Source of the DNA: Acholeplasmataceae bacterium
Lineage (GTDB): Bacteria > Bacillota_I > Bacilli_A > Izemoplasmatales > Hujiaoplasmataceae
Assembly (NCBI GenBank): GCA_012515085.1
Contig: JAAYZB010000179.1
Location: 1 to 8,841, forward strand
Length of the DNA stretch: 8,841 nt
Direction: 5' to 3'
A program made the translations under genes and the position numbers. Numbering within the stretch: position 1 is the stretch's first letter; every line of letters begins with the position of its first letter. Shown one piece after another: positions 1 through 7,689 of the stretch. The notes below the pieces were generated by a model that was not told where the DNA came from, did no database searches, and saw only the letters and a list, made by a program, of their open reading frames with translations.

Positions 1-921
1 GATTCCTTTGAAACCATTACCGACATGTTTGAAAAACCTCATCCGGATGAAGTGGATCCCAATCCGGTCATGTCGATCTGGTATTGGCTCATCTTTGGCA
101 TGATGATGGGCGACGTCGGATATGGCGTTGTGATGGTTGTTCTATTCGCCTTGATGATCAAGAAGATGAGACCCAAAGGAAATGCGTTGAGATTGTTCCG
201 GGTTCTGATGTATTCCGGCGTGTCCACGATTCTCTGGGGAATCTTGTTCGGCAGCTATTTTGGAGTTTCATGGAATCCGATCTTGATGTCGCCAATGGAA
301 AAACCGTTGGACATGCTCATCTTGTCGATTGTGATTGGTGCTTGCCATATCATATCGGGTTTGCTTGTCAAAGCGTACCGGAATTTCCGCGACAAACAGT
401 ATTTGGCGATCTTTGTCGATCAATTCAGTTGGATCTTCATTTTAATTGGCGTTGGGTTGTTCTTTCTCCCGTGGGGGAAAAGCATTGGCCTATGGCTTGC
501 CATCGGTGGAGCAGGTCTGATTGTGCTCTTTGCCGGAAGAAAGAACAAAAATGTAGTCGCTAGAATCGGATCTGGTCTCTATTCGTTATACGGCATCACG
601 GGTTATTTAGGGGACATTCTCTCATATGCTCGGATTCTGGCATTGATGTTGTCTTCCAGTGTGATCGCCATGGTCATGAACATGCTGGCGGGAATGCTTC
701 AGAGCAACGCGATTGGCTTCATCCTGTCACTCTTTGTTTATTTGATCGGCCATGTATTCAACTTAGCGATGGGCATGTTATCGGCTTATATCCATGATAG
801 CCGGTTGCAGTATATTGAATTTTTTAACAAATTTTACGAGGGTGGCGGAATTCCCTTTCGGCCGCTCACGCTTCAAACGAGTTATGTGGAGATGATCCAC
901 GATTCCTATCAAGAAAATTAA
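1..921 (+). CDS. ntpI: V-type ATPase subunit I (stator subunit a), C-terminal half, 5' truncated
   Basis: This is the membrane stator subunit that carries the ion half-channels next to the NtpK ring. The frame is open from base 1, so the true start lies upstream; the ATG at 25 is internal. The 306 visible residues are about half of the usual 640-670. They begin in the conserved stretch that ends in EVDPNP, followed by a membrane segment with GMMMGDVGYG, and contain roughly seven hydrophobic segments. Family hallmarks near the end are GDILSYARILAL (Arg codon 631-633), GHVFNLAMG (His codon 751-753), and RLQYIEFFNKFYEGGG (Arg 802-804, Gln 808-810, Glu 817-819). From its motif context, the Arg in SYAR is likely the stator arginine facing the ring carboxylate, though I recall this rather than aligned it. 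The gene ends 22 bases before ntpK. The family assignment is very secure. Confidence 0.96.
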   Translation, partial: DSFETITDMFEKPHPDEVDPNPVMSIWYWLIFGMMMGDVGYGVVMVVLFALMIKKMRPKGNALRLFRVLMYSGVSTILWGILFGSYFGVSWNPILMSPMEKPLDMLILSIVIGACHIISGLLVKAYRNFRDKQYLAIFVDQFSWIFILIGVGLFFLPWGKSIGLWLAIGGAGLIVLFAGRKNKNVVARIGSGLYSLYGITGYLGDILSYARILALMLSSSVIAMVMNMLAGMLQSNAIGFILSLFVYLIGHVFNLAMGMLSAYIHDSRLQYIEFFNKFYEGGGIPFRPLTLQTSYVEMIHDSYQEN

Positions 922-943
922 ACACCCTATGGAGGATTAGATT

Positions 944-1417
944 ATGAACGAAGGTTTATTGATTGCGATTATTGGTGCCGCTTCAGCCGCCGCGTTTGGT
1001 GGACTTGGTTCGGCGCTCGGCGTCCAAATGGCCGGAAAAGCGGCGACAGGCGTCGTCAGCGAGAAACCGGAACTATTCGGTAAGGTATTGATTTTGCAGG
1101 CGCTGCCAGGCACACAAGGCATTTATGGCTTTTTGATTGCGATTTTGGTGTTGGTCCGTCTGGGTCTCTTGGGAGGCAGCGCTCTGCCATTGGGTACAGA
1201 AGCGGGTTGGGCGATGTTCGGGGCTTGTGTTCCTTCCATACTCGTGTTGCCGGTATCTGCGTTCTTTCAAGCAAAGATGTCGGTCAATTCAATCATGATG
1301 GTCGCGAAACAACCGGATTCGACGGCGAAAGGCATGACAATGACCGTGTTGATTGAAACGTATGCGATATTGGCGCTTCTTGCCAGCATTCTCATGATTC
1401 AGGGCATTCCTCTATAG
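944..1417 (+). CDS. ntpK: V-type ATPase subunit K (rotor ring c-type proteolipid), sodium-type ligand set
   Basis: This 157-residue membrane protein forms the rotating ring that carries ions past NtpI. It has four hydrophobic helices at about residues 5-27, 48-70, 88-108 and 132-153. That is the duplicated-hairpin form typical of V-type ATPases, with one ring carboxylate per four helices (Glu138 in IETYAI). Leu54, Thr57, Gln58, Tyr61 and Gln109 stand where E. hirae NtpK has its sodium ligands Leu61, Thr64, Gln65, the Tyr68 hydrogen-bond partner, and Gln110. The offset is a constant 7 before the middle loop and 1 after it, because the loop is six residues longer here. Sodium coupling is therefore inferred. 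The start is ATG at 944, eight bases after GGAGG (931-935), a strong site that suits a protein needed in many copies. Arg72 near the end of helix 2 is mildly unusual. Confidence 0.96.
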   Translation: MNEGLLIAIIGAASAAAFGGLGSALGVQMAGKAATGVVSEKPELFGKVLILQALPGTQGIYGFLIAILVLVRLGLLGGSALPLGTEAGWAMFGACVPSILVLPVSAFFQAKMSVNSIMMVAKQPDSTAKGMTMTVLIETYAILALLASILMIQGIPL

Positions 1418-1421
1418 AAAT

Positions 1422-1436
1422 GAGTGACGACTTTTG
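1422..1436 (+). promoter_or_regulatory. weak ribosome site and TTG start of ntpE
   Basis: GAGTGA (1422-1427) is the only purine-rich match before the TTG start at 1434-1436, and the in-frame TGA at 1425 closes the frame just upstream. Weak site plus TTG predicts low intrinsic initiation. Most ntpE translation may therefore rely on ribosomes finishing ntpK 16 bases earlier. Confidence 0.6.
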
Positions 1437-2066
1437 GCAAACCCATCGATTTATGACAAGATAATACAAAAGGGCGAACAAGACGCGAAGATGATTTTGG
1501 AGTCCGGCGAAGCCCAAGCGAGAAAAATCTACCAAAGTCGGTTGAAAGAAGCGGAAACCGTGATTTTAAGCGACCGAGCTAAGTTTAAAGAAAAGCAAGA
1601 TATTCGCTTTAAAGGGAAAGTCACGGAATTTGAACAACAAGCAAAGGCGGCGACCTTGGCCCAAAAACAACAATTATTGACGAGTGTCTTCAACCATGCA
1701 TTGACGAAGCTTGAAGACATCAGTGATGAGAAGTGGGTTCAGCTGGTGAAGCACTTGCTCGAAAATGATCATTTGACGGGGGCGGAAACCATCATCGCCG
1801 CCAAGACGGATCATGTTCGTTTTAAAAAGTTGTTCGCCTCAAATCCGGCAGTTCGAGGAAAAATCGAACTTGATAAACTGAATGCGAGTTTTGCCGATTC
1901 CGCTTTCAAACTGGTGCTTTCAGAGCAGCTTGCCCCCATTTCCGGCGGCTTTTTAGTGGTTGGTTCCGCGTTTGACATTGATCACTCATACCCCACCTTG
2001 TTGTTATCTTTCAAGAATCAGTTCGAGGCGGAACTCGCTTGTTATTTGTTTGAGTCGGAGGCCTGA
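1434..2066 (+). CDS. ntpE: V-type ATPase subunit E (peripheral stalk), TTG start
   Basis: This 210-residue subunit forms the peripheral stalk with the partner NtpF-type helix and holds the A3B3 head still against rotation. The N-terminal half (about residues 5-100) is long, charged and helical, rich in Lys, Glu, Gln and Ala, as expected for a coiled coil. The C-terminal half is globular and carries the family signature ISGGFLVVG...DIDHSYPTLL followed by an acidic segment ending in ACYLFESEA. The start is TTG at 1434. An in-frame TGA at 1425-1427 rules out anything further upstream except a CTT codon, and the next ATG (residue 20) would remove part of the conserved helix. The only ribosome site is the weak GAGTGA at 1422-1427. 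The partner stalk gene (E. hirae ntpF) is not in the window; in E. hirae it lies upstream of ntpI. Confidence 0.93.
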   Translation: MANPSIYDKIIQKGEQDAKMILESGEAQARKIYQSRLKEAETVILSDRAKFKEKQDIRFKGKVTEFEQQAKAATLAQKQQLLTSVFNHALTKLEDISDEKWVQLVKHLLENDHLTGAETIIAAKTDHVRFKKLFASNPAVRGKIELDKLNASFADSAFKLVLSEQLAPISGGFLVVGSAFDIDHSYPTLLLSFKNQFEAELACYLFESEA

Positions 2067-2067
2067 A

Positions 2068-3021
2068 ATGGATTATCCATTTGCCATCGGCGTCATCAAA
2101 GCGATTGAGGATCGACTCTTCGACAAAGCGAAATATGCGAAATTAAACAAAACGCCTAAATCGGAAATGGCCGCGATGCTTTCCTCTTTTGGATACGGAA
2201 AAGGAGCGACTGATCTCTCGGTAGAGGGATTGATTCAGGCCGAACGTCGATCTCTTCGAGAAATGTTGGATTCTTTGTCTCCCAATCGCCGGTTGACGGA
2301 TCTGTTTTATTTGCTCCACGACGCGACAAATCTCAAAGTGTTGTATAAGGAAAAATTATTCGGCATCCCGCATCCTTCGCTTGGTGATGATTTGGCAGCT
2401 ATTCCTGGAGAAATAATGGAAAATGCAGTCTTGAGACAAGACAGACAAGCTTTGCCAAAAGCAGTTCAAGCGTTGCTTTTTCAAATCGATGAAGCGATTC
2501 AGAAAGTGTCTGACAACCCACGGTTGGTCAGTGTCGTGATCGACAATCTCTTGTTGACATTCGCCTTGAAGCAATGTCGCTTCTCAAAAGCGGAAGCATT
2601 GCGAACTTATTTACTCGCCTTTATCGATTTTCAGAATGTGCTGGCGATTGAACGGAGTCGTCTCTTAGGCTGGTCCATAGCGGTCACGTCCGAGATGCTT
2701 TTGGATAACGGAAGCATTCCCAAACCTCTATTTTTAGAGGCGATGAATCAATCTCGAGACATATATCTTCGCGCGTTGCAAGACTTCTATCACGAAAAGT
2801 TGAGCAACATCCTAAAAAAGAACCAAGGAGAGGGCAATATCGAGACACTGGAAAAAGCCTTGGAAAGCCTATTGCTCGATCAAGTGAAACCTTTTCGCAA
2901 CGACGCGTTCTCCATCGGGCCAATCATCTATTATTATCTAAAAAAAGACGCAGAGGCCAAAAATATCCGAACCCTGTTTGCAGTGGATAAGATAGACCTC
3001 GCTGATTTGAGAGATTTGTAG
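2068..3021 (+). CDS. ntpC: V-type ATPase subunit C (AC39 / subunit d family)
   Basis: This 317-residue cytoplasmic subunit is the funnel-shaped socket that joins the central axle (NtpD and NtpG) to the NtpK ring. It is almost wholly alpha-helical by composition, with no membrane segment or signal peptide, and is near the family's usual length of about 330. Recognisable family features are the N-terminal YAKLNKTPKSEMAAMLSS region, the LFYLLHDATNLKVLYKEKLFG block, and the Arg-rich FLEAMNQSRDIYLRAL region. The start is ATG at 2068, six bases after GGAGG (2057-2061) and one base after the ntpE stop. The frame stays open back to 1960, but the added 36 residues would overlap ntpE and are low in family character, so the ATG at 2068 is preferred. 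Translation is probably coupled to ntpE. Confidence 0.94.
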   Translation: MDYPFAIGVIKAIEDRLFDKAKYAKLNKTPKSEMAAMLSSFGYGKGATDLSVEGLIQAERRSLREMLDSLSPNRRLTDLFYLLHDATNLKVLYKEKLFGIPHPSLGDDLAAIPGEIMENAVLRQDRQALPKAVQALLFQIDEAIQKVSDNPRLVSVVIDNLLLTFALKQCRFSKAEALRTYLLAFIDFQNVLAIERSRLLGWSIAVTSEMLLDNGSIPKPLFLEAMNQSRDIYLRALQDFYHEKLSNILKKNQGEGNIETLEKALESLLLDQVKPFRNDAFSIGPIIYYYLKKDAEAKNIRTLFAVDKIDLADLRDL

Positions 3022-3040
3022 CAAAAAGGAGGGATGATCC

Positions 3041-3358
3041 ATGGAAAAAACCCAACAAATAGCCATCGTGGGATTGACCGATGCCATCCTGCTTTTCAAC
3101 ACGGTTGGCGTTCGGGCTTTTCAGGTGAAAGATGCCGGCGAAGCCGAAAGAACTATTTCATCGTTAGCCAACCGAAAATGCAAACTGATTTTTGTGACCG
3201 AAGATATCTATGAAGCGATTCCTGAAACCATTGAAAAGTACCAACAACTTCCTTATCCGATTTTGATGGTGCTTCCGATCGATCCTGAAAAAAAGAACAT
3301 TGGCATGAAAAAAATCAAACAAAATGTGGAAAATGCAATTGGCATTGATCTCTTTTAG
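3041..3358 (+). CDS. ntpG: V-type ATPase subunit F (NtpG in Enterococcus naming), central axle
   Basis: This small 105-residue subunit binds NtpD to form the central rotor axle of the V1 head. The sequence has the family's alternating beta-alpha pattern: strand IAIVGLTDAILLF, the Val-Gly segment NTVGVRAFQV, strand KLIFVTEDIYEAI, and strand YPILMVLP, ending with a helix up to IGIDLF. The length matches the usual 100-110 residues. The start is ATG at 3041 behind an excellent AAGGAGG (3026-3032). It lies 19 bases after ntpC and 14 bases before ntpA. This is the E. hirae position C-G-A, where NtpG is the equivalent of eukaryotic and archaeal subunit F. Naming differs between systems (ntpG, ntpF or atpF), but the family is clear. 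Confidence 0.93.
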   Translation: MEKTQQIAIVGLTDAILLFNTVGVRAFQVKDAGEAERTISSLANRKCKLIFVTEDIYEAIPETIEKYQQLPYPILMVLPIDPEKKNIGMKKIKQNVENAIGIDLF

Positions 3359-3375
3359 AAAGGGCGTCCCTGATG
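3359..3375 (+). promoter_or_regulatory. ntpA ribosome site inside a small hairpin
   Basis: The ntpA ribosome site is only AAAGGG (3359-3364). Its AGGG (3361-3364) is complementary to CCCT (3368-3371) across a three-base loop, two bases before (one base after CCCT) the ATG at 3373. The stem is only 4 bp but mostly G-C. It would partly hide the site unless ribosomes finishing ntpG at 3358 open it. This suggests coupling of ntpA to ntpG and is inferred only from the sequence. Confidence 0.4.
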
Positions 3376-5169
3376 AATACAGCTGAAAAAAAATCAAATA
3401 ACGGCCTGATCACCAAAGTCTCCGGACCACTGGTCGTCGCCAAAAATATGAAAGACGTCAAAATGTATGACGTCGTTTTGGTCAGTGAAAAACGCTTGTT
3501 GGGAGAGGTCATCGAACTCCGAGACGATCGGGCTTCGATCCAAGTGTATGAAGAAACTGCCGGTATCGGCCCGGGAGAACCGGTGGTTGATACCTTTCAA
3601 CCGCTCTCGGTTGAACTTGGACCCGGCTTGATTGAAGGCATTTTTGATGGCATTCAGCGTCCTCTCGATGTCATTTACGAAGCGGCGGGGGATCGAATCC
3701 CTCTCGGGATCGACGTGCCAAAATTAAACCGCGAGAAGAAATGGATATTCGAACCAACCGCTAAGATCGGTGCTTTTGTTCAAGCGGGCGACGTTTTGGG
3801 AGAAGTCCAAGAAACCACCGTGGTTCGTCATAAAATCATGGTTCCTCCCGGAGTGAAGGGCACGTTGACCTGGCTCTATTCCGGGGAAGCGGTGATCACG
3901 GATCAAATCGCGATCATCACGGATGATGCCAAACAAGACACACCCGTCACCATGATTCAAAAATGGCCAGTTCGGATTCGGAGACCTTACCAGAAAAAGC
4001 TCGCACCCACGGAACCAATGGTCACAGGGCAACGAGTCATCGATACCTTGTTCCCCATCGCGATCGGAGGCATCGCCGCCATCCCCGGACCGTTTGGATC
4101 CGGAAAGACGGTGGTGCAACATCAATTGGCCAAATGGGCCGATGCCGATATCATTGTTTATGTTGGTTGCGGTGAACGCGGCAATGAAATGACCGATGTA
4201 TTGATGGAATTTCCGGAATTGAAAGATCCTCGGAGCAACGAGCCGTTGATGAAGCGGACCGTGCTTATTGCCAATACATCCAATATGCCGGTTGCGGCAC
4301 GGGAAGCGTCCATATATACCGGGATCACGATCGGCGAATACTATCGCGACATGGGCTATCGGGTCGCCATCATGGCGGATTCCACTTCCCGTTGGGCAGA
4401 AGCGCTTCGAGAAATGTCCTCACGTCTCGAAGAAATGCCGGGCGAAGAGGGCTATCCGGCTTATCTCGCCAGTCGCATCGCTGAATTCTATGAACGGGCT
4501 GGGTTTGTCCAATGTTTGGGTAGTGAAGAACGATTTGGGGCTATTACTGCAATTGGAGCCGTGTCACCTCCGGGAGGCGACACTTCCGAACCCGTTTCCC
4601 AGGCAACGCTCCGTATTGTCAAGGTATTCTGGGGACTTTCGGCCAACTTAGCTTATCGACGCCATTTTCCGGCAATCGACTGGCTGAGAAGCTATTCCTT
4701 ATACAGCGATGAAATGAACGAATATTTTGATCAGGAAATCCAAAAAGGCTGGTCAAAACAAGTCGCAATGGCGATGCGGATATTACAGGAAGAAGCACAA
4801 TTGGAAGAAATCGTCCGGTTGGTCGGGATTGATTCACTGGAATTCAAAGACCGATTGACTCTCGATTGCGCTCGCAGTATTCGCGAGGACTTCTTGCATC
4901 AAATTGCTTTTCACGAGATTGACACCTACACTTCCCTTGCCAAACAGTACGGGATGATGAAGGCGATCCTCGATTGGTATCAAAAAGGACTGGAAGCCTT
5001 AAAACAAGACTATTCTTATGCGAAAATCACCTCCATGGCGGTGTTGGATAAAATCGGTCGGATGAAATACATCAAAGAAGAAAACTTTGCCAATGAAATC
5101 GCGAAAATCACTTCGTTGATCGAAGAAGAATACCGACAATTGATCCAAGGAGGGACCGAGAATGCCTAA
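3373..5169 (+). CDS. ntpA: V-type ATPase catalytic subunit A
   Basis: This 598-residue protein is the catalytic subunit, three copies of which alternate with NtpB in the head. In order it has an N-terminal beta-barrel (about 10-75), the extra bulge domain typical of V-type A subunits (about 115-195), the nucleotide-binding domain, and a helical C-terminal domain (about 440-598). The P-loop GPFGSGKT is at 239-246 (Lys245, Thr246). GCGERGNE carries the catalytic Glu268 and Arg269. The Walker B strand VAIMAD ends at Asp336, followed by STSRWAEALRE. These correspond to Lys238, Thr239, Glu261 and Arg262 of E. hirae NtpA at a constant offset of 7. All key residues are present, so it should be active. 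The start is ATG at 3373 with a weak AAAGGG site at 3359-3364. The gene overlaps ntpB by 8 bases. Confidence 0.98.
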   Translation: MNTAEKKSNNGLITKVSGPLVVAKNMKDVKMYDVVLVSEKRLLGEVIELRDDRASIQVYEETAGIGPGEPVVDTFQPLSVELGPGLIEGIFDGIQRPLDVIYEAAGDRIPLGIDVPKLNREKKWIFEPTAKIGAFVQAGDVLGEVQETTVVRHKIMVPPGVKGTLTWLYSGEAVITDQIAIITDDAKQDTPVTMIQKWPVRIRRPYQKKLAPTEPMVTGQRVIDTLFPIAIGGIAAIPGPFGSGKTVVQHQLAKWADADIIVYVGCGERGNEMTDVLMEFPELKDPRSNEPLMKRTVLIANTSNMPVAAREASIYTGITIGEYYRDMGYRVAIMADSTSRWAEALREMSSRLEEMPGEEGYPAYLASRIAEFYERAGFVQCLGSEERFGAITAIGAVSPPGGDTSEPVSQATLRIVKVFWGLSANLAYRRHFPAIDWLRSYSLYSDEMNEYFDQEIQKGWSKQVAMAMRILQEEAQLEEIVRLVGIDSLEFKDRLTLDCARSIREDFLHQIAFHEIDTYTSLAKQYGMMKAILDWYQKGLEALKQDYSYAKITSMAVLDKIGRMKYIKEENFANEIAKITSLIEEEYRQLIQGGTENA

Positions 5170-6538
5170 GGAATATAAAACCATCCGTGAAGTTGTCGGT
5201 CCGCTCATGCTCGTCGATCAAGTCGAAGGCATCAAATACGACGAACTAGTCCGTATCCGCCAAGCCTCGGGTGAAGAACGGATCGGCAAGGTACTGGAAG
5301 TGGATCACGACCGAGCATTGGTTCAGCTCTTCAATTCGTCTCAGGGGCTCAGGATCAGTGACGCGAAAGCCATGTTTCTCGGCCGGGGAATTGAAATAAA
5401 ACTCGCGCCGGAAATTGTTGGCCGCGTGTTTGATGGCATGGGTCGTCCAATTGACGGAGCCGGAGACATCATTCCCCAAAAAATGGCGGATATCAACGGA
5501 ACACCGTTGAATCCGGTTGCACGTAACTATCCATCCGAATTTATTGAAACCGGAATCAGTGCCATCGATGGGTTAAACACATTGGTGCGGGGTCAAAAAT
5601 TGCCGATTTTTTCGGGATCGGGATTGCCACACGCAAAACTTGCGGCACAGATCGCCAGACAAGCGAAGGTCAAAGATCGTTCCGAATCTTTCGCGGTGGT
5701 ATTTGCGGCAATCGGGATCACGTTTGAAGAAGCCAACTATTTTATTCAAGATTTCCAACGCTCCGGGGCGATCGAACGGTCGGTCTTGTTTATGAACCTG
5801 GCAGCGGATCCCGCCATTGAACGGATCGCAACACCCAGAATGGCCATCACTTGTGCGGAGTATCTGGCTTATGAACTCGGCATGCACGTACTCATCATTC
5901 TGACCGATATCACCAATTATGCCGAAGCGATCCGCGAAGTGTCCGCCGCTCGAAAAGAAGTGCCGGGACGCCGGGGCTATCCAGGCTATATGTATACCGA
6001 CCTTGCCTCGCTGTACGAGCGTGCCGGACGGATCAAGGAGAAAAAAGGATCAATTACCCAAATCCCCATTTTGACGATGCCTGAAGACGACAAAACCCAT
6101 CCGATCCCCGATCTTACCGGGTACATCACCGAAGGGCAAATCATCCTTTCAAGAGAGTTGAATCTCAAAGGGATCTATCCACCAATCGATGTGCTCCCTT
6201 CGCTTTCAAGGTTGAAGGATAAAGGCATCGGCGAAGGAAAGACCCGGGAAGACCACTCGGAAACCATGAATCAACTCTTCTCCGCCTACGCGAGAGGAAA
6301 AGAAGCCAAAGAACTTTCAACGATTCTCGGGGAAGCCGCGTTATCGGATGTGGACAAACTGTATGCCCAGTTTGCGATCGAGTTTGAAGAACGCTATGTC
6401 CAACAAGGACCCCGGGAAAATCGTCCGATTGAAAAGACGCTCACCATTGGTTGGAAATGTTTGACGATACTGCCTAAGACCGAACTTAAACGGATCAGTT
6501 TAGACAAAATTGCGAAGTATCTTCCTGAAGGAGATTGA
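5162..6538 (+). CDS. ntpB: V-type ATPase regulatory (non-catalytic) subunit B
   Basis: This 458-residue partner of NtpA completes the catalytic sites at the A-B interface. The P-loop is degenerate, as it should be: SGSGLPHAKLA at 151-161 has no GKT. Other family blocks are FAAIGITFEEANYF (181-194), the region ending ADPAIERIATPR (215-226), LTDITNYAEAIREVSAARKE (247-266) and PGRRGYPGYMYTDLA (268-282). Arg350 in LPSLSRL matches in motif and number the arginine finger I recall for E. hirae NtpB (Arg350). The start is ATG at 5162, inside the last codons of ntpA in another frame, seven bases after AAGGAGGG (5147-5154). The 8-base overlap points to translational coupling, which suits the 3:3 A:B ratio. 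The length is normal. Confidence 0.98.
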   Translation: MPKEYKTIREVVGPLMLVDQVEGIKYDELVRIRQASGEERIGKVLEVDHDRALVQLFNSSQGLRISDAKAMFLGRGIEIKLAPEIVGRVFDGMGRPIDGAGDIIPQKMADINGTPLNPVARNYPSEFIETGISAIDGLNTLVRGQKLPIFSGSGLPHAKLAAQIARQAKVKDRSESFAVVFAAIGITFEEANYFIQDFQRSGAIERSVLFMNLAADPAIERIATPRMAITCAEYLAYELGMHVLIILTDITNYAEAIREVSAARKEVPGRRGYPGYMYTDLASLYERAGRIKEKKGSITQIPILTMPEDDKTHPIPDLTGYITEGQIILSRELNLKGIYPPIDVLPSLSRLKDKGIGEGKTREDHSETMNQLFSAYARGKEAKELSTILGEAALSDVDKLYAQFAIEFEERYVQQGPRENRPIEKTLTIGWKCLTILPKTELKRISLDKIAKYLPEGD

Positions 6539-6540
6539 TC

Positions 6541-7182
6541 ATGGCACAAAAAATCAATCCAACACGGATGGAGCTATACCGGCTGAAAAATCGGCTGTCG
6601 GTCGCAAAGCGCGGCCATAAATTATTGAAAGATAAACAAGATGAAATGATCCGCCGGTTTATGGAACTCATCAAACAGAACCGGTCTTTGCGGATGGACG
6701 TTGAAAAAGCATTGGCCCAAATCATGAAACAGTTTGAAAGTGCCAAGTTGAAAATGTCATTGACCGGGCTGATGGAAGCGTTGATGGTCCCCTCCCGCGA
6801 AGTGACGATTGAGACTGGCGCAAGATCGATCATGAATATCAAAACACCCACACTTTCTTACGAGAAATCCGGAGCGATCGATCTGACTTATGGCTTTGCG
6901 TTCACTCCTATGGATCTTGACGGGGCGGTCATTGGTCTTTCCGGAATCTTGCATCAATTGATCGATCTCTCGGTAGTAGAAAAAACCTGCGATATGCTGG
7001 CTCGAGAAATTGAAAAAACGAGGCGGCGGGTCAACGCCATTGAATACATCATGATTCCCGACATCGAGGATACAATCAAATGGATAACCAATAAACTAGA
7101 AGATAACGAACGCGGAAATATCACGAGATTGATGAAGTCAAAGGAGATCATCTTGGCGAAAAACGCCCAGAGTTCTTCTTGA
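6541..7182 (+). CDS. ntpD: V-type ATPase subunit D (central rotor shaft)
   Basis: This 213-residue protein is the long antiparallel coiled-coil shaft that turns inside the A3B3 head and, with NtpG, passes torque to NtpC and the ring. The N-terminus INPTRMELYRLKNRLSVAKR followed by GHKLLKDKQDEMIRRF is the diagnostic family signature. The C-terminal helix has the matching EKTRRRVNAIEYIMIPDIEDTIKWI block. The middle section (about 90-150) is the short, variable non-helical part. The start is ATG at 6541, seven bases after AAGGAG (6528-6533). A TTG at 6535 in the same frame sits only one base from that site and is rejected. It follows ntpB by two bases and is the last V-ATPase gene here. E. hirae has ntpH and ntpJ after ntpD; neither is present. 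Confidence 0.96.
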   Translation: MAQKINPTRMELYRLKNRLSVAKRGHKLLKDKQDEMIRRFMELIKQNRSLRMDVEKALAQIMKQFESAKLKMSLTGLMEALMVPSREVTIETGARSIMNIKTPTLSYEKSGAIDLTYGFAFTPMDLDGAVIGLSGILHQLIDLSVVEKTCDMLAREIEKTRRRVNAIEYIMIPDIEDTIKWITNKLEDNERGNITRLMKSKEIILAKNAQSSS

Positions 7183-7211
7183 TCATTCAAAACGAAGGGA
7201 GGCGATCCACC

Positions 7212-7658
7212 ATGGCTGTTCGAGGATTTGAAGTGGTGAAAGCCTATGAAAATGAACAGATCCATCTGCCGATACGATCGACCGTCCGAAGTGCGGGATA
7301 TGATCTGGAATCGGCGGTAACAGCGGTGATTCCACCGAAAAGCTATGCGGTGATTCCCACCGGGATCAAAGCGTTTATGGATAAAGACGAAATGTTGCTC
7401 ATATTTCCTCGGAGTTCTTTGTTTCCGAAAAAAAAGTTGATTTTGACCAACAGCGTTGGCTTGATCGATCAGGATTTCTACAATAATAAGGATAACGAAG
7501 GACACATTCGGATCCTGCTTTATAATTTAGGCGATCTTTCCATCGAAATTCAAAAAGGCGAACGCCTAGTTCAAGCGGTTTTTACGAAGTATTTACTCGC
7601 AGAAAAAGAAGAAAAAAGCACGAAAATCCGAACAGGGGGAATTGGCAGCACCGATTGA
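7212..7658 (+). CDS. dut: dUTP diphosphatase (trimeric dUTPase)
   Basis: This enzyme hydrolyses dUTP to dUMP and pyrophosphate, which keeps uracil out of DNA and feeds dTMP synthesis. All five motifs of the trimeric family are visible in 148 residues: SAGYDLES (27-34), PRSSL (66-70), NSVGLIDQDFY with catalytic-type Asp86 (80-90), GERLVQ (116-121), and RTGGIGSTD (140-148). The DNEGHI insertion after motif 3 and the start RGFEVV are typical of a subgroup found in Firmicutes and their phages. Motif 5 has Ile144 where Phe, which stacks on the uracil ring, is usual. The start is ATG at 7212, nine bases after GGGAGG (7197-7202). The TTG at 7179 lies in the ntpD stop region and lacks a site. It is 29 bases after ntpD and may be co-transcribed. 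The function has no link to the ATPase. Confidence 0.94.
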   Translation: MAVRGFEVVKAYENEQIHLPIRSTVRSAGYDLESAVTAVIPPKSYAVIPTGIKAFMDKDEMLLIFPRSSLFPKKKLILTNSVGLIDQDFYNNKDNEGHIRILLYNLGDLSIEIQKGERLVQAVFTKYLLAEKEEKSTKIRTGGIGSTD

Positions 7659-7689
7659 AGACCTCGGGATCGCCTTGGTTTTTTCTTTT
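7658..7689 (+). terminator. possible intrinsic terminator after dut
   Basis: A two-part hairpin can form just after the dut stop. AAGACC (7658-7663) pairs with GGTTTT (7677-7682), with one G-T pair, and GGG (7666-7668) pairs with CCT (7673-7675) around an ATCG loop. The fold runs directly into a T-rich tail, T6-C-T4 (7679-7689). The position between an operon end and a fresh promoter is right for a terminator, but the stem is imperfect and partly A-T, so the call is tentative. A different perfect 7-base-pair stem overlaps it and could compete. Confidence 0.38.

Noticed and set aside
1960..2067. Upstream extension of ntpC by 36 residues overlapping ntpE
   Set aside because: The added residues do not look like the subunit C family and lie in a second frame of the conserved ntpE C-terminus. 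ATG 2068 has a well-placed GGAGG.
3386..3393. Run of eight A near the start of ntpA, possible slippage site
   Set aside because: It encodes Glu-Lys-Lys in a normal N-terminus, and the downstream frame is intact and full length. Similar A8 runs occur elsewhere (8756-8763) in Lys-rich coding DNA.
7155..7167. GGCG-AAAAA-CGCC hairpin near the 3' end of ntpD, possible terminator before dut
   Set aside because: The stem is only 4 bp, lies inside coding sequence, and is not followed by a T run.
7428..7436. A8G run in dut giving an in-phase A AAA AAG slippery heptamer, as used for -1 frameshifting in dnaX
   Set aside because: The -1 frame reaches a TAA at 7484-7486 and would lose motifs 4 and 5. 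The in-frame protein has all five motifs, and the run simply encodes three Lys.
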